Source: Ruminococcus sp.
GTDB lineage: Bacteria; Bacillota; Clostridia; Oscillospirales; Ruminococcaceae
Length of the DNA stretch: 64,000 nucleotides
Assembly (NCBI GenBank): GCA_017529875.1
Contig: JAFXNC010000029.1
Location: forward strand, 34,551 to 98,550
Direction of reading: 5' to 3'
This document shows, in pieces, positions 17,015 to 23,262 of the stretch. A program made the translations under genes and the position numbers. The notes under the pieces were generated by a model, which made no database searches, had not been told where the DNA came from, and saw only the letters and a list, made by a program, of their open reading frames with translations. How positions within the stretch are numbered: the stretch's first letter is position 1; each line of letters opens with the position of its first letter.

Positions 17015-17632
17015 ATGAAAAAAAGCATGACACTCAGCTATGAAGTAGGGGAGGGGCTTTACCTCAACATCACCAACAAATGCCCCTGCAACTGCACCTT
17101 CTGTTTGAGAAATCACGGCGACGGCGCTTACGGCTCGGATCCGCTGTGGCTCGAGCATCAGCCCGCCGCAGCCGAGGTCATCGAGAACCTGAAGACCCGC
17201 GACCTCGACAGCTACAAGCAGATAATCTTCTGCGGCTACGGCGAGCCCACCACCGAGCTGGGCATCCTCAAAGAAGTCGCCGCATATATCCGAAGCGTCA
17301 CCAAAACCCCCATACGCATCAACACCAACGGCCTGTCCGACCTGATAAACGGCCGCGATACCGCCCCGGAGTTCGAGGGGGTCTGCGACAGCATCTCTAT
17401 CAGCCTCAACGCCTCCGACCCGGAGGCCTATCATGCCGTGACCCGGCCTGTTTTCAAGGACGTTGACTGCTTCGCGGCGATGCTTAGATTCGCCGAAAAC
17501 GTGAAGCGCTACGTCCCCGACGTGGTGCTCACCGTGGTGGATATCATCGGCGAGGACGAGATAAACCGCTCCCGTCAGATCGCCGAGAGCATCGGCGTGA
17601 GACTGCGGGTAAGAGAATACATTCCCGACTAA
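17015..17632 (+). CDS. Small radical SAM protein (TatD-associated-like)
   Basis: 205 aa from the ATG at 17015, which has AAAGGG upstream; an in-frame extension to 16889 has no SD and no family resemblance. The motif NITNKCPCNCTFCLRN holds the CxxxCxxC cluster ligands, and CGYGEPT provides the SAM-binding GGE-like strand. The protein is much shorter than typical radical SAM enzymes and lacks a C-terminal extension. Proteins of this size are often annotated as TatD-associated radical SAM. Here the neighbour is hisC, 10 nt downstream, which implies a joint role or simple co-transcription. A small hairpin (GCC-GAAA-GGC, 16922-16945) with a short T-run lies upstream and may attenuate. Confidence 0.75.
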   Translation: MKKSMTLSYEVGEGLYLNITNKCPCNCTFCLRNHGDGAYGSDPLWLEHQPAAAEVIENLKTRDLDSYKQIIFCGYGEPTTELGILKEVAAYIRSVTKTPIRINTNGLSDLINGRDTAPEFEGVCDSISISLNASDPEAYHAVTRPVFKDVDCFAAMLRFAENVKRYVPDVVLTVVDIIGEDEINRSRQIAESIGVRLRVREYIPD

Positions 17633-17642
17633 GGAGAGAACC

Positions 17643-18704
17643 ATGGAAAAAGCATTTCAGAAAAACCTCATAAACATCGAGCCCTACGTGGCGGGTGAGC
17701 AGCCCAAAAGCGACGACATAATCAAGCTCAACGCCAACGAGAACCCCTACCCGCCCTCTCCCGCTGTGCAGAAGGCCATAGCGGAGTTCGACGCCGGGGC
17801 GCTCAGGCTCTATCCCCCCATGGACGCCGCGCCCCTGAGACAGGCGATAGCCGACTTCTACGGCATAGACCGCTCCTGCGTGTTCGCAGGCAACGGCTCC
17901 GACGACGTTTTAGCGGCGGCGTTCCGGGCGTTTTTTAATTCCGACAAGCCTCTGCTCTACCCGGATATTACCTACTCGTTCTATCCTGTGTGGTGCGAGC
18001 TGTTGAAGATACCCTTCGAGACTGTCCCGGTGGACGAGGGGTTCAACATCCACGTGGAGGACTATTACCGGGAAAACGGCGGCATAGTCATCCCCAACCC
18101 CAACGCCCCCACCACTATCGGCCTCGGCCTTGACGCCGTGGAAGACCTCATAAGCCACAACCGGGACAGCATCGTCATCATCGACGAGGCTTACGCGGAT
18201 TTCAGCGGGGTGAGCTGCGTGCCGCTGATAAAGAAGTACGACAACCTGGTTATCACCCAGACCTTCTCCAAGTCCCGCGCACTGGCGGGCATGAGGGTGG
18301 CCTGCGCCATGGCCGACCCCTATCTCATTGGCTATCTCGACGCGGTGAAGGACTCCTACAACTCCTACCCCATGGACGCGGTGGCTATCCGCGCAGGTGC
18401 GGCGGCTATGTCCGACAGGGAGTACTTCGAGCAGACCTGCAAAAAGATAATCGCCACAAGAGAGCGCACCGCCGCAGGTCTCCGGGAGCTGGGCTTCATC
18501 CTGCCGGACAGCTCGGCGAACTTCCTGTTCGTGACGCACCCGAAACACACCGCCAAAGAGATATTCTCCTACCTGCGGGAGCGGGGCATCTATATCCGGT
18601 ATTTCAACAAGCCCAGGATAGATGACCGCCTGCGCATCACCATAGGCACCGACGAACAGATGGACAGGCTCATTTCGGAGCTGAGAACTTTGATACAGGG
18701 CTGA
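17643..18704 (+). CDS. hisC: Histidinol-phosphate aminotransferase
   Basis: 353 aa PLP enzyme of fold type I. It converts imidazole-acetol phosphate to histidinol phosphate in histidine synthesis. The start KLNANENPYPPSP, the GNGSDDVL phosphate-cup region, IDEAYADF with the PLP-binding Asp and Tyr, and TFSKSRALAGMR with the Schiff-base Lys are all typical of HisC. SD AAGGAG is 6 nt from the ATG. No other his genes are in view. Its coupling to a small radical SAM gene rather than to hisB or hisD leaves room for a related aminotransferase role, such as the CobD type, but the motifs favour HisC. Confidence 0.85.
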   Translation: MEKAFQKNLINIEPYVAGEQPKSDDIIKLNANENPYPPSPAVQKAIAEFDAGALRLYPPMDAAPLRQAIADFYGIDRSCVFAGNGSDDVLAAAFRAFFNSDKPLLYPDITYSFYPVWCELLKIPFETVPVDEGFNIHVEDYYRENGGIVIPNPNAPTTIGLGLDAVEDLISHNRDSIVIIDEAYADFSGVSCVPLIKKYDNLVITQTFSKSRALAGMRVACAMADPYLIGYLDAVKDSYNSYPMDAVAIRAGAAAMSDREYFEQTCKKIIATRERTAAGLRELGFILPDSSANFLFVTHPKHTAKEIFSYLRERGIYIRYFNKPRIDDRLRITIGTDEQMDRLISELRTLIQG

Positions 18705-18731
18705 GCGCCTGAAACGAAAGAAGGCAATACC

Positions 18732-20012
18732 ATGCTTGAAAAAGAAATAGAACAGTACTTCGACGACCACTTTGACGAAATGCTCGCCTCGCTGGGTGAG
18801 CTGGTGGCAATTGACAGCTCCTTCTCCCAGCCGAAGCCGGAGGAGGGCAAGCCCTTCGGCGAGGGCTCTGCAAGGGCGCTGGCCTGGGTGCAGAGCTTCG
18901 GCGAAGGCATAGGGCTCTATGCCCGGAATATCGACAACTGGGTCATAGCCATGGACTGGGCGCAGACCGAGCCGGTGCTCGCGGTGCTCTCCCATGCCGA
19001 CGTTGTCCCCGCCAGCCCCGAGGAATGGACGACCCCGCCCTTTGAGCTGAACGTCAGGGACGGCAATATCTACGGCCGCGGCACCGTGGACGACAAGGGT
19101 CCCACGGTGGCGGTGCTGTATGCGGTGAAGTGCCTCAAGGACCTGGGGGTCAAGCTTGACAAAAGCTTCCGCGTAGTAGTGGGCGGCAACGAGGAACGCG
19201 GCTGCGACGATATCGCCTACTACGAAAAGAAGGAGCCCTTCCCGGATATGGTCATCACACCGGACGGTTCATTCCCGGTGCTCAACTGCGAAAAGGGACT
19301 GGTGCATCTCACCTTTTCCGCTCCCTATGAGGGGGAGGAGATCTGCGGAGGCACCGTGCTCAACGCTATCCCCGACAGGTGCCGGGCGGGCGGCAGGCTC
19401 TATTCCGGCAGGGCAGCCCACGGCTCCCGCCCCCAGGACGGCGACAACGCTATCACAAAGTTCCTCTCGGAGTACCGGGGGGACAACGCTCAGCTGCTGG
19501 GGCTGAAAAAGCTTTTCCCACACGGCGAGTACGACGGCGCCAGCTGCGGCATGGGCTTTAAGGACGAGGTCTCCGGCAGGATGTCCTGCGCACTGACGGT
19601 GCTGAAAACTCAGTCCGGCAGGCTCACCGGCGGCATCGACATCCGGTTCCCCATAGACCGCACCTCTGCCGAGATAAGCGGCATACTGAAAAGCTGCCTT
19701 GCGCAAGCGGGCTTTGTCACCGACAGCTGCGAGGTCAAGGAGCCTCACTACGTCCCCGGGGACAGCGATTTTATCAGGACGCTGCTTGAAGTATACGAGA
19801 AAGTCCGGGGCGAAAAGGGCGAGTGCATCTCCAGCGGAGGCATCACCTACGTCCATGATACTCCCGGCGGGGTAGCCTTCGGCGCGGAGTACCCCTGGGA
19901 GCAGAACAATATGCACGGCGCCGACGAGCACATCCCGGTATCCACCTTCCGGGACAACTTCCTCATGTACGCACACGCGGTGATCGAGCTGTGCGGAGGA
20001 CAAGCTGAATAA
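18732..20012 (+). CDS. M20 family dipeptidase (PepV/Sapep type)
   Basis: 426 aa. Zinc-ligand and catalytic motifs of the PepV branch are present: LSHADVVP, YGRGTVDDKGP, GGNEERG with the general-base Glu, and HGADEHIPV near the C-terminus. A lid domain is inserted in the middle. The first motif has Ser-His where Gly-His is usual. Family members cleave dipeptides with unblocked N-termini. The gene stands 27 nt after hisC with its own SD (AAAGAAGG). It is followed at once by a repeat element that begins inside its last codons. Confidence 0.85.
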   Translation: MLEKEIEQYFDDHFDEMLASLGELVAIDSSFSQPKPEEGKPFGEGSARALAWVQSFGEGIGLYARNIDNWVIAMDWAQTEPVLAVLSHADVVPASPEEWTTPPFELNVRDGNIYGRGTVDDKGPTVAVLYAVKCLKDLGVKLDKSFRVVVGGNEERGCDDIAYYEKKEPFPDMVITPDGSFPVLNCEKGLVHLTFSAPYEGEEICGGTVLNAIPDRCRAGGRLYSGRAAHGSRPQDGDNAITKFLSEYRGDNAQLLGLKKLFPHGEYDGASCGMGFKDEVSGRMSCALTVLKTQSGRLTGGIDIRFPIDRTSAEISGILKSCLAQAGFVTDSCEVKEPHYVPGDSDFIRTLLEVYEKVRGEKGECISSGGITYVHDTPGGVAFGAEYPWEQNNMHGADEHIPVSTFRDNFLMYAHAVIELCGGQAE

Positions 20013-20155
20013 AGAATAAAGAATAATAATAAAGAATAAAGAATAAAAAAGGTGTCCGCTTTGCGGACGGTTTTGGATCATCGCCGAAGGCGATACCGGA
20101 GAGCTTCAGCTCTCTTTTATTCTTTATTCTTTTTTCTTTATTGTTTTTTGTTTTA
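20007..20155 (+). repeat. MITE-like palindromic repeat, copy 1
   Basis: Runs of GAATAAA on the left and of TTCTTTATTC on the right form imperfect terminal inverted repeats. Between them are three nested palindromes: GTCCGC/GCGGAC (20053-20068), ATCGCC/GGCGAT (20079-20093) and GAGAGC/GCTCTC (20099-20114). The same unit occurs in opposite orientation at 44601-44748. A GC-rich palindrome (20157-20210) joins it to the ClpX-like gene end. It may act as a terminator for both neighbours. Confidence 0.8.
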
Positions 20156-20213
20156 GCGGCGGCGCGGACGAGGCATAACAAGCAGCCTCGTCCATTCCGC
20201 CGCCGCGCCCCCC

Positions 20214-21713
20214 TCACACCGCCGCCTCCAGGGGCAGCTCGATGAGCTTCTTGCGGAAGACGGCGCTTGTGAGGCTTTGGATGATCACGACGTTGATGCC
20301 GTTTTCATCCAGCTGCCCGGAGAAGGCTGCCTCGGTGAGGGCGTCGTCAGCCAGCTCTCTGATGAGGTTCATCGGCTTTCTGATGCCCAGACGGGTGTAG
20401 CACATGGGGAGCAGCTCCTCTATCGCCCTTCTGGTGAGGACGATCTCGGCGTTGCGCTCTGCGCCGAGCTTTTCGGCCTTGTCCTGCAGGAGCAGTCTCA
20501 TCTCCCCACGGCCGATGGGGCGGAAGTTGATGACCCGGGAGACTCTGCCCGCGATCTCCTCCAGCATCCCCGCCTCGATCATGTCGTCGAGGGTGACGTC
20601 GTCGGAGAAGTCCCTGACCTCCTCCCGGGGAGCGCGGGTGCCGAAGCCGACGCAGCTGCTGCGGGCCTCGCAGCGCCTGTCCCTGACCTCCTGGAAGGAG
20701 CCCATGAGGATGAACAGCACCTTTGAGGTGTCCACTCTGGCGCGGGAATCCATTTCGCCGGCGATGATGGTGCCCTCCAGCATCCGCAGCAGGGAAGCCT
20801 GGGTCGCGGCGTTGAAGTCGGTCTCGCCGTCGCTGGGGGCGGGCATCAGCTTCTTGTCTGCCTCGTCCAGGAAGCAGACGGCATATCTGTTGGGGCGTAT
20901 TCTGTCGGCGATGACTCCGATGCTGTCGCCCTTGTAGCCTGCGGGGGTGAGCTGAGTCATGTCGATGTTCACCACGGAGACGGGGACATCTTTGCGGAGG
21001 AAGAACTCCTTCACCGACCTGTACAGCTCGGTCTTGCCGGAGCCGCTGGGGGCGGTGAGGAAAAAGCTTGCCGGAGCCGTCTCCTCGCCCAGGGACATAT
21101 CCACCACAAACTTGTCGATAAGGTAGAGAGCTTTTTTCAGCTGCTCATCCTGCCCCATGATGCGGCTCTTGCAGTAGCCGTACATCTGGTCGAGGGAGTA
21201 CTTCACGGCGAACCTGTCGCCGCCGCGGTGCCTGGGGATGTAGCTGACGGTCTCCTTGTCGGTGTAGACGAAGGGGATGTCGGCGTTTTCGAGGATCTTA
21301 CGCCCCAGGTCGTAGCTGTCGAGTCTGAGCCTTTTCATGTAGACGGCGGTGCCCTTGTAGAAATCCGGGTCTGAGAACAGCGCCTCCAGCTCGCCCAGCG
21401 CGGCGTAGGTGCCGGCTACAGAGTCTGTTCTGACGAACAGGTAGTAGACTGCGTAGTCCTCGGAGGCCATACAGACTACCCGCTTCTTTTCCTGAGCGGC
21501 GTAGCTGAGCAGCTCGTCGAAGCAGGGGTCGAGCTCGGTGAGCTCCGGGCGGCTCAGCTGCTTGCCGCGGCTGATCTCCACTACTATAGTGGAGTATTCG
21601 GGGTAGTTGTCCAGCAGGGGCTTGGGGGTCTCCTCGTCATCGAGGAGGATGGTTTCGAAGTCGTCATCGATGCAGAGGTCAAACAGGTCTTTCTCATCAT
21701 TCTTGTTATTCAT
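20214..21713 (-). CDS. ClpX-like AAA+ ATPase with unknown N-terminal domain
   Basis: 499 aa. From residue 170 on the sequence follows ClpX: PSGSGKTEL Walker A (222-230), AGYKGDS pore-side loop (258-264), CFLDEADKK Walker B (280-288), ATQASLLRMLEGT (303-315), FILMGSF sensor 1, and GMLEEIAGR with the arginine finger (382-390). A VGFG tetrapeptide (355-358) lies where ClpX has its IGF loop that docks on ClpP. In place of the ClpX zinc finger there is a 170-residue N-terminal region I do not recognise, mostly alpha/beta with no Cys cluster. It is probably an alternative substrate-specific unfoldase, possibly ClpP-linked. The gene sits behind a 290-nt structured leader. Confidence 0.75.
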   Translation of the reverse strand: MNNKNDEKDLFDLCIDDDFETILLDDEETPKPLLDNYPEYSTIVVEISRGKQLSRPELTELDPCFDELLSYAAQEKKRVVCMASEDYAVYYLFVRTDSVAGTYAALGELEALFSDPDFYKGTAVYMKRLRLDSYDLGRKILENADIPFVYTDKETVSYIPRHRGGDRFAVKYSLDQMYGYCKSRIMGQDEQLKKALYLIDKFVVDMSLGEETAPASFFLTAPSGSGKTELYRSVKEFFLRKDVPVSVVNIDMTQLTPAGYKGDSIGVIADRIRPNRYAVCFLDEADKKLMPAPSDGETDFNAATQASLLRMLEGTIIAGEMDSRARVDTSKVLFILMGSFQEVRDRRCEARSSCVGFGTRAPREEVRDFSDDVTLDDMIEAGMLEEIAGRVSRVINFRPIGRGEMRLLLQDKAEKLGAERNAEIVLTRRAIEELLPMCYTRLGIRKPMNLIRELADDALTEAAFSGQLDENGINVVIIQSLTSAVFRKKLIELPLEAAV

Positions 21714-22002
21714 GGCGATCTCTCCTTTTCTTATATCTGACTTGTGTAAACATAAACGAATGCAATGCCGGTGGAAAGTCAGGATCCTCCCCAGTCCGTT
21801 TTAGGCACTGGCCGCCGTGAAGGCATCCTGAGTATTCAGTTTTCAAGCTTCCGGAGAGAAAAGGCGTGAAAACACAAAAAAGCCTGATCTCCGTAAAAGG
21901 GTACACTTTGAGCATCACAAATGCCATACAGTACTCGTTTCACAGAAATCAGACGGAATACTCGTTTATGAGAGATCGCCGAATGGTTTCTCTTTCATTG
22001 TG
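21714..22002 (-). promoter_or_regulatory. Structured 5' leader with SD-sequestering helix
   Basis: The leader runs from the promoter at 22009-22037 to the start codon of the ClpX-like gene. Its 5' part (21970-21980) is perfectly complementary over 11 nt to the SD and start region (21714-21724), which would hide the ribosome site. Between these arms are two clear hairpins: 21851-21893 (CGGAGA/TCTCCG enclosing AGGC/GCCT) and 21780-21831 (TCAGGAT/ATCCTGA enclosing CCAGT/ACTGG). The layout fits a riboswitch, an RNA thermometer or an attenuator. No known class is recognised. Confidence 0.6.
21966..21998 (-). other. Possible 10-codon leader peptide
   Basis: The ATG at 21998 lies about 5 nt from the predicted transcription start and opens a frame reading MKEKPFGDLS before TAA. 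It has no SD, so translation would have to be leaderless. The frame covers the anti-SD arm of the leader, so a ribosome on it would free the SD of the main gene. Confidence 0.3.
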
Positions 22003-22008
22003 CTATTG

Positions 22009-22037
22009 ATTATATCACATCCTGACCGGTTTGTCAA
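22009..22037 (-). promoter_or_regulatory. Sigma-A promoter of the ClpX-like gene
   Basis: Perfect TTGACA (22032-22037), 17 nt, perfect TATAAT (22009-22014) on the minus strand. Confidence 0.8.
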
Positions 22038-22154
22038 GGGGTTTTTGAAAAAAATTTGTCTCCGGTGCCGGATGAGTACCCAATTGTTTCCCCGCTCCCG
22101 CCAATAAGCAAAAATTTAACAATCTCAGGGGTAGAAATACAACAAATAATATGC

Positions 22155-22337
22155 TATAATATCCCTGCACGGAACGTCCGTGCGCGGCAGCACTGCCCAC
22201 AGCCCGTAAACTGCGTCAGGGCGGGTATCGCATCTGCGAACCTGACCCGACAGCTGCGCAGAGGGCTGCACGGAGGCCGTCCGCGTTTTGTATTGTATCC
22301 CGCCTGAGCGGGAATAGTAACAAAGGAGGTTTTCGTT
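22155..22337 (+). promoter_or_regulatory. -10 box and structured leader of the ECF S component gene
   Basis: TATAAT at 22155-22160 has no good -35. The roughly 170-nt leader starts with a perfect hairpin (GCACGGA-ACG-TCCGTGC, 22168-22184), continues with a complex GC-rich fold including GTCAGG/CCTGAC (from 22216 to about 22247), and ends with CCCGC-CTGA-GCGGG (22300-22313) just before the SD AAAGGAGG. ECF S-component genes are often riboswitch-controlled, but I cannot match this to a known class. Confidence 0.45.
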
Positions 22338-23204
22338 ATGAAAACAAAGAAGCTTTTCAACACCCGCCAGCTCGTGCTGCTGGGTCTCATGACCGCACTC
22401 GTGCTGATCTTCTCCCTGACGCCTATCGGCTCTATCCCCATTGGCCCCCTCTCGATAACCCTCAACGTTATCCCCGTGGCTATCGCGGCTATCGCCCTGG
22501 GCCCGGTGGGAGGCGCCGTGATCGGCGGAGTCTTCGGACTGTTCAGCTTTTTGCAGTGCTTCGGCGTAGGCGTCCCCAGCGGTATGGGCGCAGTCCTCGC
22601 TGAGATCAATCCTTTCCTGGCCTTCGTTCAGCGCTTCATCCCCCGTCTGCTGGACGGCCTGCTGGTGGGCTTCATTTTCAGAGCCGTCAGCTCTATCAAG
22701 AGCGTCCGCGGCTACTACATCATCACCGGCATCGTCAGCGCGGGCTTTGGCTTTGCGCTTTATATGTCCGGTATGCTGCTGCTCAACTTCGAGACCAACG
22801 AAAGCGGCAAGTCCGTGATGTCGGTATCCATGACCGATTTCATCGACACCCCCTCGCTGTTTATCCCCACCTGCATATTCGTGGCAGGTCTCAGCTTCGG
22901 GGTAGGGTTCCTGCTGGTGAGCTCCAAGAAGCTCTCCCAGAAGCAGGTGGCCTGCGCCATCACCGGTTTCTGTACCGCGCTGCTCAACACGATCTTCTTC
23001 ATGACCGCACTGGTGGCACTTTTCGGCGACACGGAGTATATGCAGAACCTCATTGCCGGCCGCAACATCCTGATGTTCATAATCGCATTTGTAGGCGTAA
23101 ATGCGCTGTTTGAGATGATGACCACCACGATCATCACCGCCGCAGTAGGTCCCGCACTCTTCAAGGCTAAGATGATACCCGAGAAGAAGACCGCCGCCGA
23201 ATGA
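22338..23204 (+). CDS. ECF transporter substrate-binding (S) component
   Basis: 288 aa hydrophobic protein with about six membrane helices. The opening RQLVLLGLMTALVLIFSLTP with the following IPIGPLSITLNVIPVAIAA is characteristic of PF12822-type S components, the group that includes pantothenate and other vitamin carriers. S components bind the ligand and dock on a shared EcfA1-EcfA2-EcfT module. The substrate cannot be named. The gene is monocistronic, with a strong SD, a structured leader and a terminator at 23222-23254. The only ATPase partner in the window is the ecfA at 3.5 kb. Confidence 0.8.
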   Translation: MKTKKLFNTRQLVLLGLMTALVLIFSLTPIGSIPIGPLSITLNVIPVAIAAIALGPVGGAVIGGVFGLFSFLQCFGVGVPSGMGAVLAEINPFLAFVQRFIPRLLDGLLVGFIFRAVSSIKSVRGYYIITGIVSAGFGFALYMSGMLLLNFETNESGKSVMSVSMTDFIDTPSLFIPTCIFVAGLSFGVGFLLVSSKKLSQKQVACAITGFCTALLNTIFFMTALVALFGDTEYMQNLIAGRNILMFIIAFVGVNALFEMMTTTIITAAVGPALFKAKMIPEKKTAAE

Positions 23205-23221
23205 ACCTGATACAGTAAAAC

Positions 23222-23254
23222 GCGACCCGACTTCATGTGAAGCCGGGTCGTTTT
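23222..23254. terminator. Bidirectional terminator
   Basis: Stem CGACCCG plus CTTC/GAAG around ATGT, with AAAACG before it and TTTTGTTTT after it. It lies between the S-component gene and the convergent EAL gene. Confidence 0.8.
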
Positions 23255-23262
23255 GTTTTGAG

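Noticed and set aside
21706..21927. 73-codon frame in the leader of the ClpX-like gene
   Set aside because: No SD, no family resemblance, and it crosses the hairpins and the real start codon.
22216..22260. TPP riboswitch suggested by a GAACCTGA stretch in the ECF leader
   Set aside because: The CTGAGA box and the P2/P4 arrangement of the TPP class are missing.
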